Below, in pieces: positions 1-11,600 of a DNA stretch of 64,000 bases. The notes beneath the pieces were generated by a model. It saw only the letters and a list, made by a program, of their open reading frames with translations. It made no database searches and had not been told where the DNA came from. Source of the DNA: Burhinus oedicnemus. Lineage: Eukaryota > Chordata > Aves > Charadriiformes > Burhinidae. The position numbers were made by a program, and so were the translations under genes. Where the stretch lies: assembly GCA_008921705.1 (NCBI GenBank), contig VFFE01007669.1:910414-974413 (forward strand), read 5' to 3'. Within the stretch, counting starts at the first letter, position 1, and the number at the start of each line of letters is the position of its first letter.

Positions 1-490
1 CCAGCTCTCAATCCACCTCGCTGTCTCCTCATCTAGCCCACACTTCCTCAGCTTCCTACTGAGGATGTTATGGGAGACAGTAGCCTTGCTGCAGTCAAGG
101 TAGATGACATCTACTGCTCTCCCCTCACCCAGCCAACCAGTTACAACATCACAGAAGGCTATCAGATTGGTCAAGCATGATTTACCCTTGGTAAATCCAT
201 GTTGACCACTTCCAGTTACTTCCTATTCTTCAACGTGTTTGGAGATGACATCCAGAACAAGTCGCTCTGTTACCATCCCAGGGACAGAGGTGAGACTAAC
301 TGGCCTGTAGTTCCCTAGGTCCTCTTTCTTGCCCTTTTTGAAGATTGGAGCGATGTCAGCCTTCTTTCAGTCCTCAGGCACCTCTCCTGTTCCCCATGAC
401 CTTCCAAAGATGATGGAGAGTGGTCTAGCAATAACATCTGCCAGCTCTCTCAGCACTCACGGGTCACTAAATGATATGCACAGCTGAACC
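1..490 (-). mobile_element. CR1 LINE fragment, reverse-transcriptase region (decayed)
   Basis: Read on the minus strand, this stretch encodes recognisable CR1 ORF2 reverse-transcriptase sequence: the blocks GNYRPVSLTSVPG, QHGFTKGKSCLTNLIAF, GRAVDVIYLDCSKA and TVSHNIL occur in order. It is non-functional. An in-frame TGA lies at 367-369 and an in-frame TAG at 223-225, and two codons (usually FD) are missing between SKA and TVSH. The element runs off the left edge of the window, so its full extent is unknown; the inner end near 490 is approximate. CR1 is the dominant LINE of birds and other sauropsids and is a main reason for the taxonomic call. Confidence 0.93.
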
Positions 491-1980
491 TAAGAAAATA
501 TATGGCCCTTCTTGAGGGAGAGGGTCAGGATGGACACATAATACATAGATGAAAGGTGCGTGGCTTATCTACTTTTAGGTATTGGTAAAAGCGATGGGTT
601 CTTTCTAATCACTATATCCTCAATGTGGGTTGTCTGTTTTCTCTCTGCTAGCATGGTGTTTGCTAATTCTTTCATGTTGCGTTCTAATTTGGCCCTAGAA
701 AATAGTATTAGTGGAAAATGTATGTGTTATATCTATGCAGGATGCTTCAGGTAACACTTTAGAGAGCTTGATTTCGTGTTCTCTGAAACATGTGACAATA
801 TTTATTTATAACAGTGGAATGCTACATTTTTTATTTTGAGGGGATGGGAGAGGGAGAGGTGCTGTGGTTACTGCAGGTGGTTGCTATGGCCAATTTAATT
901 TTTGGTTTGCAGCTGAAATGTTCAGAATTTTTAACATGAGTACAAAAACTGAGGGCATCTGTGCAAGTCAAGGAAACACAGTAATTCAAGGGCAGCATAG
1001 ATAATTATTTTTATTTTGTATAGCAATGAATTTGTGTCATTCTGAAATATTTTGAAACTTAGAAATGTGAATGAACAGGGTATTTATGTACCAGATCTGG
1101 TATATTTCAACCTCTTCTACTTTCATGTTTGGTTAGGATTAGCAAAGTTCTCAAATGACTTATTCCTTATGAAGGGACTTTTATTGTTATCCTCATTGTG
1201 TCTGCCTTGTATGTTGTGCAGTGAGGGGGTGGGGGAAGCCACTACCATAATTTTTTTTTTTTTTGAAAAACAGAGGAAATTCTTCAGGATGTTTCAAGGC
1301 CAACATAAAATACTATTCTTGAGCTGGGAATGTTTTTGGTCAGGTATCAAACCCAAAGTTTTAGAAATTTGTAAAGTCTTATTAGCCTCTCATTTGTTTT
1401 CTTCTTGTTTTGGGTCAGTTTTCTCCACCTAAAAAGGATGACTGATTTTGTCTGCTACGCTTATGTCTACACACCCCACCTGCATTTTCCTCTCAAACAA
1501 TGCCTTGCATTTTCACACTCCCCACCACTCCATATAGCTTTCAGTTTAGAAGTACATTTCTTTTTGCTTCCATTCAGTTATAGTGTCACTATACTGGGCT
1601 GAGAAGTGATTCTGAGGGCCTGAGCCACATGCACTGGTAACCAATGCCAAGTATGTGTATTGTTATGAGGCTGTAGATTGTTTTCTTATATAAGTGTTAT
1701 AAAAGGAACAAGAAGTTCTAATCTTGCACCCCAGAGGAAAGTAATTTTTCATTTGCTCCAGACTGCCAACAATTACACTCATCAGTGCAGCTGTTTTGTC
1801 TTTTGACTGGGCCTGGAATTGTCCAATCTCTTTCCTCCCACTGTCTTAGTTTTATGAAGTACTGAAGGCATAAGAGCCCTCTGTGATCTTTCATCACAAA
1901 CTGGTTTTGGACAGTTCCTTAAAGAACCAGTGATACGGTACTCATTTCCCCCAGCTCATTCTTGCAAGCTTTTATGACTT

Positions 1981-2048
1981 GTTTGGTTTTGGTTCTGGTT
2001 TTTTTTTGAGGGGGGAGTTGTTTGGTTTTTGGTTTGGTTTTTTTTGGT
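1981..2048. repeat. G/T-rich low-complexity tract
   Basis: The strand is almost entirely T and G, made of runs of T interrupted by GG or GGG. It resembles tracts at 11002-11054, 14979-15031 and 41901-41982 (same strand) and the complementary C/A tracts at 15170-15220 and 27996-28066. No named repeat family was identified. Confidence 0.7.
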
Positions 2049-5000
2049 AGAGGCAGCTTTAAGAGGAGTATATAACTTTATTCTGCTATGCACTAATTAT
2101 TTTTTTTCCCCAATGTGTGACTCAAAAACTCTTTCTGTGGGAGAATTTCTCGTGTGTGTGATTTCTGTCTTATTTCCACATGATCTCTGACTAAGTCAAA
2201 TTTTAAGAGCTGGAGCTGAGACTTTTTTTTAGGGGTCTTAGGGAAGTGTGATGAGGAAGAGGAAATGTCTTTGCTATGCTTTGAACACAGCATTACAATT
2301 GACCTATTGCTATGTAGAAAGCGGTGGAAGAAGCAGCCTCCCAATTGCACCATTTTACATGTTCTGTCATCACTTGATGCGGTGAAATGAGTTGGGACTA
2401 TACCAGATGACTGCAACTTCTGCTGTTTTGGCTGCCTGTTGCAAGGGAGGGTATAAGGTAGATCAGAGTCTTCTGTTGCCTGTGGTAACATCCTCCAACG
2501 GCAAGTTGTAGGGTTCTGCAGGAAGATAAACATGGGGTCTCTGTTGTAAATGTAGCAGAAAAGGAAATGTGGAGATGCATCCAAAACTTGTGGCTTTTTT
2601 TCTCTACTATTCTAGATAAAAGAAGCCTGAAAACTGCTGCAATTTAACATATACCATATGTGTTTGGCTTGCTTGGGGCTGGAAAGGGTAGAAAACAAGC
2701 TATCATTTTATATGTCATGTGTTGCAGCACCATTACAAACTTCTGCGTGTGTTCCTTTGTGTTGGAGCAAGACAGCTGTCTGTGGACAAGGCCTTTGAAT
2801 CCAAAGAAGTGCTATTCTTTGAGAGTGCTAATTGCTGCACAGGGTCCTGTGCTTGCCCTTCTTGCATGAAAAGTCTGAGGTGTCATTACTGTGTTTCACA
2901 GCTGTACATGCAGATGTTATCATGCATCCCTAGTTATATTGTTTCTGTGCTTGGTACTCTTTCTTCATTTCTTTCCCTCTGACACTTGCTCCAAGTCTGA
3001 GGAAAAGCTCCACCATTCTGTGAAATTAATAGTTGACTGAGATCAAAGTTAAAACTTATGAGGTCAATGTCTTTTTCTTCTCGGATGGCATAAACTCTCT
3101 TATTCACTTGTTCTCCATTTGCTGGTTCACTATTCATTGTATTGCTCATCACTTCTTTTTGCCACTCGTCTTTTATGTCACTTTTCACAGAATGTAGAGG
3201 GGGGTAAGAGGGTGGGAAATGAATATGGAAGATGAGTTAAATAGAGGAAGTAGTTAACAGGCAGCTCATCTAAATTCTATTATTAGCTATAGTTAGAAGA
3301 CAAAGTGTACAGAGTAAGACTTGAACCTCCAGGTGAAAATGGGGCAGAAGAAATGGAGTTTTTCTAAGCTTAAATTTGGTATGGCTGTGGCAATGTGCTT
3401 TTGGATCATGGCCTAGCAAACTGTTAACCCTAGGTTTAACCAAAAATAGAGCATATTTTCAATCTTTCCATTCATCTGCTGTTACAAGTTGCTGAGTTAG
3501 AGTACTAACTGGGTATGTGTAATGGAACTGACATGTGGTTATATTTTGCTTTGAACAAACTTATGTACTGATGAAATCAACTGAGTCTGTGGTTTTTATT
3601 TTCTTAATCCTTTAGTGTGAATTAACAGGTTATGGAAGATCAGGATTAGCTTCTTTGTGTACCACTTGAAAATCAGGTACAATATAAAACTTCAGGATGC
3701 CCTTTTTTATGGATAGTTTTTACAGATAGTCATAGAGAAAATAAAAGAAAATAAAAAGAACAAAATGGGAAAAAGCAAAAAACTCGATTTGATCTTCCCT
3801 AAATGTGTGGAGTTACCTTTTCTCCTGAGGTCTTAAAGGGCTCTCATGTTAAAAATTTATTTGTGTTCCTCATAATATGTTGAACAGTAAAAAACAAACA
3901 CTGCATTTGAGTACCTAAGCTGATGCTTATCTGTCAGGTTTTGTTGCTATTTTGAAACTGTCCAGCTGAGTAACCCAGTTCCATGTGCTCTTTAATTGAA
4001 GACAGCATTAACGAATGAATGCTTACAGCCTTTTTCTACGTTTTGGGCAGGATCGATGGGCTTCTCAAATTACCCTGGGCTGTCAGCCCTGGAGACACCT
4101 TTGTGTTTTCTCTGTCTTTGTGCTACTTAGCTGTGGGAGAGATGACATCCTTTAATGTAGCTTTAAAGGAAGGTGAAATAATAATCTACATATATAATTG
4201 TGATATTCAACTTTCTATCTTTTTCACATGGATTTTATTTCTGTGTGGGACAGATGAACTTTTTTTAAGCTGATCCAGGGAAGCATGGGGTAATGCTTTG
4301 TGAGTTGAAGGTAGCATCTGAAAAAACTTGCTTGCTGGCTTCAGGGAATGAAGTTGTTAATTTTGAAGGTCTGCAATTCAGAAGTTGATTTAAAAAGAAT
4401 TTCATCCTATATGATTGAGGCTTTTCTTTTTGCCTTTTTTTTTTTTTTTTTCAGTACTTCAGAATGTCTATTGTTATTTCTGCTATTGTTTGTGCCTGGA
4501 CTTGCAAGCTGCTACAGTTTTGAATGTAGCTGCCCATCTGCTTCTGGGTTGTTTATAGGCAGATCTGTGGAGTTCGTTCGCATATCTGAAGTCTTCAAAA
4601 ACATTAATGAATTAAACATTACAATACTCTTGTAAAAGGGAATTAGATGGAGGGACTGAATGAAGACTGAAAGAGATAAATGACTTGCTGAAAGCCATAT
4701 GTGTATTTCATAGCAGAACAAGGAATAGAAACCAGATATTTTTTTCCCCTGTCTTTTAGTCCTGTGCTTAACAGACCAGCTATACTCTCTTGCTTAATAC
4801 ATGACGAGGGAATGAAGAAAGTACTTTCTTTAAAACTTGCAATAGATGCTTATGAACAGGCTAACCTGTTTAAAGACCTTGCACCATGCACTGAGAGAAT
4901 TAAATGTTTCATATCTAACGAATTTGAGTAAACATGTTTATATTAATTCTCATTGAGCCTGAATTAATTTTGATGGTTAATGTTTTTGACCAGCGGTTCC

Positions 5001-5609
5001 CACTGGGTTGCTTAGAAAGAAAACACCTGTTACTTGCAGGGCAGCTTCTCTAACATCTTCAGGGCATCTTGCTTCCAGTCATCGAGTCAGTGTGAGTCTG
5101 TCAACTGCTCCCTCTGCCCTCTCTCTTTAATAGACTTTTAAAATGGTTTTAAACAGTGCCTGGACATTGCTTCTTATTTATTTTTTTTGTATTAGATGAT
5201 ACTGAAGATGTATAGCAGAAAATGCAGATGATACTCTTAATTCATCAGAAATTATGCACTTTTATGCTGAATTACACATAGTTCTTACTATGTATGGGTT
5301 TTGTGGCTTTTTAGGATTTTTTTGAAATAACTTCTAGATTTTTAAACTGTGAGTAAAACAATGAAATTTACAGTCTTTCCAGAGCCTAGAAACGATATGG
5401 GATGCGTGCAGCCTACCAAGTCGTGATTTGATTTCACATTGGAGTGCAGCCTGAAATATTGTTTGCATTTTTATCTGTTCTGTAATTTATTTTTTTTTAA
5501 CTATTTGTTTACTGTCTCCCCAGCCTCCCATTCTCCCTGAATGTATACCTATTTCATTTAGGTTTGTAGTTAAGAGAATTTTTTCCACAAGTAATACTAG
5601 TTTCTGCTT

Positions 5610-5631
5610 GGGGTGGGGGGGTGGGGTGGGG
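5610..5631 (+). other. Canonical G-quadruplex motif
   Basis: Four G runs of 4, 7, 4 and 4 are each separated by a single T. Single-nucleotide loops with four or more Gs per run are the arrangement known to form the most stable intramolecular quadruplexes. The G-rich strand is the sense strand of SESTD1, so the motif would also be present in the primary transcript. It lies about 3 kb upstream of the start-codon exon, in what appears to be intron. Confidence 0.8.
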
Positions 5632-8569
5632 TGTGTTGGAAGAGTTTTCTGTTTCGCTGGAGCACCTTTCAAATATTTAGGTTTTAAATACCAATACTAT
5701 GCGGATGTTGTGTGCCCACTTTTCTGTGGAAATATTCAAAAGAATGAATACATTGTTGGAGATTAACATTGCTGTATTGATTTAAAAACCTGAAAGCCCA
5801 GATCATTCTAAACAAGTTCAGTGGGGTTCTTCAATATAGTTCTTTTATTTAGCATGTTTCCTGTATACAGAAGTCTTGCAATTTGGCATATGGTATTTTA
5901 ATAGGCAAAGTAGATTGCAGGTGGGCATGCAGCACTCTAGATTGCTTCTGAAATTCAGCAAACAGATTTAACCTCTTTAACTTGTTTCATACCCGTAAAA
6001 TTTGAGTATATAAAAGTTATGTCTTATGTTTTGGAAGTGATGAAATGCAGCTTCCTGAAATATTTCACTTTCCTCAAGTGAAATCTGTTCTCTTCAGTTT
6101 TCTTGTCTGTCTTCTGGGGCTTTTTTCTACTTAATGAATCCAAATGCTCTTTTTTTGGTTGATGAATAGACACTGGATCTGTTTCCTTCAGCAAAATAGT
6201 GGTACAACACTGAGGAACACATCATTCTTTCCTCATTCTAAGTTGAGAGCTTGATGGCTAGTTTAAGAGCCTGTCATTTTTTCTTCCTCTAAATAAGCTA
6301 AAAAGACTTTACATTTTATTTGCAGATCTAAATATATCTGGTTTTTAGCAGTGTGCATTTTTAAAACACCTTTGATAGTTTGCAGTGGAAAGTAGACACC
6401 AGCCCTCTTGATATTGTTTCACTTTCCAATATTAAAAAAAGACATTTAGTTTAATTCATCCTGAGATTTTCTGAAGTGTTAAAAATAGAGAAGGATGTTA
6501 AACCTTATTTTTAAGCCTGAAGATTTTTTTTATTTTTTTTTTCTGGTATGTTCTGATAACCTGCTCTGGTGAGAGTTTTGTTCTAGATGGAGCACATCAA
6601 AGCTCTCACAGAAGAGAAGTAATTGAAACCTTCAGGGGTTTCTGGAACAAAGGCTAGGTGTTTGAAATTATTGGCAATTGTTCTGACTCACCTGTCTCCA
6701 TGCTGAATGAACAGAATGCTTCCTTGGTTCCAGGAAACAGGGAACAAAGGAACTATTTTGATCCATGGACAGTGCCACTACTGTGGCAGAAAGCCATGCA
6801 GTGCTTTCATATTAAATAAATTGGTCTTTTCACAACAGCAAAAACCATGCTCCCTGGAATCAATAAGTTGATGCAAACTTTTGTTCGCTTGTGAAAGTAT
6901 GAAGATAGTGACGTGCGTGTGTAGGTTTGAGCTTTCTGCACCGATTATAATAAAGAGCCGTTTGTAATAATTCTGAAATATAATGTGGGGAGGAAAGGGG
7001 AAAAATCATTACCAGGTACATGTTCCACATTTTAAGAACAAAAGAATACTGGCAGAGTTAAATAGCTTACACAGGGTGGTTTGAGTGTGGTGTTTGAGAG
7101 ACAAAAATGACTCCCTGAGTCATTCTTGAGTTTTGTGTTTTATGCAACTAATAACCTACAATTTTTTGTCTGAAGCATACAGGAAGCTTTAATAGGCTGC
7201 TTATTTGAGTAATTGTTTAAAGTGCAAGCTGTCTTGGGACTCAATTTCCCAAAAGAACTGAAACTTGTTCGTTTCCTTCTGTAATATGGGAAATGTGTAT
7301 CTTATATAATTGATAAAAATGACACTTAAATATGGAGATTTTGGGATAAGGGATGGGAATGAACATTGTGAAGCATTACATGTTGGAACAGAGAGGGACA
7401 GTAAAAAGTTGTTGAAATGTTATTTCTGTTTCATAATAAAAATAATCATTCTGCTTTTCTTGTGTGTAATGAAGCTCATTGTTTTAACAAGAAAAGGAAT
7501 ACCTGTTCTGTTTTACCTCAGGCTCTCTATTTGGAGTTTTCTGGTTTGGTGGTGTGTTGGGTTTTTTTGTTGTTTTGGTCTTTTTTTTTCTCCTAGATCA
7601 TTTATAGTTTTGATTCAGTTAACTCCCCCCACCCCAGGAAGAAAAAAGTTTTGTGTGTGTGAATGCTGAAGTATCCAGACTGAGAACTTCAGGTTGCAGT
7701 TCGAAGCCCTGTGCCTGGAATTTAAGGAAAAAAAAATTTGTTTTGATCTCTTTTATTTTGACTGGATATGGGTGCATCTCTTGATCTGTATATTTCTATG
7801 CAGAATTAGGGTTTTTCTATTATGAATTGATTTGTGCAAGTATGAACTCAGAAAGACTTACAAGCAGATGCCAGTTGCTGCTTTGTGTAGGCTGGAAGAG
7901 AAGGTTGCAGTTCAAGCATCCTGTTGAGTTGTCAATGAAACACAGAAGCTTAATCACAGTGAATTGTAGTTCATAATGCAATAAAAATGGGATGAGAATA
8001 AGAAGAGATTTGGAGACAAAAGGAGCAGAAGCATTTCCAGCTATGAGTTAGACATACTTATTCTGGCTGTTGGATGTTTTCCTTTAATTGAAGACCTACT
8101 AGTGGCAGGGTAATGGCAGTGTCCTGACATAAATGCAGTATATCGTATTTAAATAATTCTTGTATTCCTGGTAATGTGAGACAGACTATGCAAAAGTGCG
8201 ATTTTATTTACACTTATTTTACATGTGAATGACTGAGCAAACAGATGATCTACCCGTAAATTAATTGTAGTTTAATAGTGTTGGGAAATAGGACTTTTAT
8301 ATAAATTATCTTGATGTCCTTGGTTGAGATTCTTCTTTGATTTTTTTTTTTTTTTTTTACGATAAGGGGGAAGAAATCTGTAAAGATTTACATGAAAAAA
8401 TGCATATGATAATGTTTTCTTCTTCAGTTTTTACAATACTTTGAATTTTGATTAGAGTGTTCTCTGCTTCTTTCAGAAGAGTACAAAAGTGTTTTGGCCA
8501 GTGCTCATTCTAGTGAAACGTTGTAATTGATTTCCCATGCTTGACAACTTCTCACTTCTTATGTTTCAG

Positions 8570-8649
8570 AGCTGTGAAAATTATCTGAAGTAGAATGGAA
8601 GCTTCAGTAATATTACCTATTCTGAAGAAAAAATTGGCTTTTCTTTCAG
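8570..8649 (+). CDS. SESTD1: SESTD1 coding exon 1 (25 nt 5' UTR + start codon)
   Basis: The acceptor AG is at 8568-8569 and the donor GTATGG starts at 8650. The ATG at 8595-8597 has A at -3 and G at +4, a strong Kozak context. Coding part 8595-8649 encodes [18 protein letters not shown] plus one base of Gly19. Because the exon begins 25 bases before the ATG with a good acceptor, the rest of the 5' UTR must lie in one or more upstream exons not seen here. Confidence 0.96.
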
Positions 8650-11600
8650 GTATGGTTTCTGTTTTTCTCAATTGATTCCTCCTTGTATAATTTGGACGGG
8701 ATTTTTAGGTTGGTTACTTGTATTTACTGGATGTATTTAGCAGAAATATCTTGTTGGTTAGCACTTTTTCATATATCAAAAGGATCTCTGAAACTTTTAA
8801 TCTAGTAGCCAAGCTATTGCTTTTGGCATTTAGCAGTTGTTCTTGCTGTAGCCTGTAACTCCACCCACAAGTTGATGTCATGAAGTTTCAGTCCATATAT
8901 AAAAGAATGATGATTTAGCAGACATCCAAGAATAATCCTTTCTGGCTTTTCATGTGGTTCTAGAAATACAGAGTGAATATTTTCAGGATTTTCTTTACAA
9001 AATTTTTCCTTCCTTTCCACTTCTGTCTTATGTCCAACATAGAAACGGATGGAAGCAGAGTTTGCCATGCATTGCAACACTTTGATTATTGCCAAGTAGT
9101 TAATTCAGGCAGGGCTGGAACTATCGTTGTATTTATTAAAACTTCTTGAATTTTGGGTTGAAGGTAACTGTCTCTCCTCCCCATGTCAGAGAAAAACAAA
9201 AGGGAATACTTAAAATGATGAATGACATTCTCTTGCTGTCATAGGTAGTTGTGTTAGTTCTTGGTGCTTGATTGTCTGCTCTAGGGTAGGTAGATAACTT
9301 GCAGAAGACTTCTCAACTTCACAAATTGACAAGTGTTGCCATAAATAAATACTCATCTGGTTTAATTTATTTTAGCTAGGCTAGTTTAGCCTGCTCCAGT
9401 CACTTGAGAAATGAAACCTGTTCCTTTGTTAATAGAATTTGTTTTGCTTTGAATTTGTCCGCTGTCGCCAGTAACTGCAAATCAAACAATTCCTGTTTAA
9501 AAACAGGCAAAAAAAACCCCATAACTCAACTTATATTAAAGGCTGGGACAGTGGGCAATTTCTTCCATAGTAATAGCAGATGCATAGTATGTTGGTTGTT
9601 CAGCATTATACAGCAATGAGAAGTTCTCATTAACTAGAGTGCATTTTCAGTTTGCTGTTAAAGCTGCCTGATCCGTTTCGAAATATAGATGTTCTTAGTG
9701 GGAAGTAATTTATTGAGTGGCAGTTTAAATGCTAGGAACCTTTTTGAACCTACATATTTCTAAGTAGGTTTGACCTTTTTTGAACTGTGTAGTATTAATG
9801 GATACTTTAATTTAATGAACGGTAAAGATTCATGCAGTAGTTCTTTTAAGTGTTCTTCAGTGTAAGTAGAGGAACTTGACAGAGAAATCATGTCTCTTTA
9901 AAGCAATTTTATTCCATATACTTTCATAAATAAAAACATATTAATGATTAAAAACAAATAATCAGAAAGATCATATTTTAGGAAAACATTTTCCAGTGTT
10001 TGTATGTTGAAGTCTCTTGTAATTTTTGAGTTAAGTTGGTACAAATAATGTTGGCCCTACCTTCTTTTTCTGGAAGCAAAACAGAGTGGTTTCTAATGGG
10101 GCAGTGCCTCCTCAGATTTGGAATCCATGGCTGTGTAGCTTTATGTTGGTAAGTCATTACAAATAGTGGGAGGAAAAAAAGGCAAGCTATTGACTCGGCA
10201 AAATACCTGAACAACCACTTTGGTGCAAAATGAATTAAAAAAATCTGAGTTACGACATACATCAAGTTAATTTCCCCTGATTTTATTTTTCAGGTTTAAT
10301 TCAAAGCCTAAAAATTCAGATAGTCTGAGTGTAGTGCTTTTTTGTAAGAGAAAGTGGTGTTTGCCATGCCTAAAATCACAATGTGATTTGGTTTATCTCA
10401 CTAAACATTGTATTCTGAAAGTGGTAGTAAATATTTATACAATCTTTAATTTTTAGAAGGACTTCCAAATAATGCAACCAAGATCAAAGAACAATTTACT
10501 TTACTGTTTAATTAAATAATTCTTACTGTTCAGTGTGTTAGTATTGGGAAATATTAGACTACATCCATGACAGCCATCACTACTTACCTGGTAACTTTAG
10601 GTAATATTCTTTTAAAGCCCCATTCAGTTTTTTTCAGTATTTCCTTTAGAAATATAGTTTGGAGATTAAAATGATTCTTAGATGGATAAAGATATACCAG
10701 TTATCTTTTACACAAATGACTGGCCGTCATTTTTTCACCAAGGAAAACAGTGATAACTCCTACCTTGTTCTCTTTTTGTGCTATGGCAGGTTGACAGAGT
10801 ATTTACCTGATCTATATGTACTTCAGTGCGAGAAAGCTGCACAAAAATCACTGTGCAGGCAGAATACAGATGTTTGAATCTTTTCTAGTAGTGTTTACAA
10901 GCTGGGGGAAAACCCTTCAGTTGTTACACAAGATGACTTGTCATGAAACTGAATAATTTAGATAACTACTGTGGTCTTTTTGTGAAATGTCAAGACACAT
11001 AGTTTTTGGGTTTGGTTTGTGGCTTGGGTGTGGTGTGGGGTTTTTTTTTTTTTTGTCTTTGTCAGTTCAGCAAATGCTGTTTAAAACCAGGTATAAAAGA
11101 GAGAATTTCTGTGTATGAGTGGGCTTCATGTGCCACTTCTAAACTTTCATTGGTTAGACCCTGTTTGACACTGGAGTTTTTCAAGTCTGTGTAAACAAAA
11201 TATGAACTACTACTAATAGTTAACTACTTTTGTGGAGGTTGGTGTTTGTATCATGAATCCAGAAGTAGCTTCGAACAGAACAAGTCCATTCCAGTTACGA
11301 ATCAGCTATGGTAAGACTAACTTGCTATAAATGCAAGAAGAAAACATGGTTTTCTGCAAACCCTTCCTTCCCCAGCCATGTATATATTCATTAAAATGAA
11401 CAACTTTGATGCTCCACTCATGAGTTCATGGGTAGGAGAGGAGATGGAGCGTTAGCTACAATTCTTACAAATATACTATCCAATAGAGTCCTGAGCTGCT
11501 GCCGTGGCTCATAGAGTTTTGGACCCTGGGAGGTTCAAGGTGACCCTGCCACTGTTCCTGTTGAAATACCTTCATAACCTCTTGCGTTGTTACTTTTCCT

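Larger units (their letters stand above)
491..8569. other. AT-rich non-coding stretch, probable intron upstream of first SESTD1 coding exon
   Basis: About 8 kb with no recognisable coding sequence. Open frames here are short, lack supporting splice signals and match no family I know. It ends in a polypyrimidine-AG acceptor at 8568-8569, so at least its 3' part must be intron; the non-coding first exon and promoter of SESTD1 are presumably left of the window. It holds a G/T-rich tract near 1981-2048, a strong G-quadruplex motif at 5610-5631 and scattered poly-T runs. Confidence 0.7.

Noticed and set aside
2093..2584. Minus-strand 163-codon open frame, the longest outside the SESTD1 exons
   Set aside because: Low-complexity Lys/Ser-rich translation, no family recognised, no start or splice context, in AT-rich non-coding DNA.
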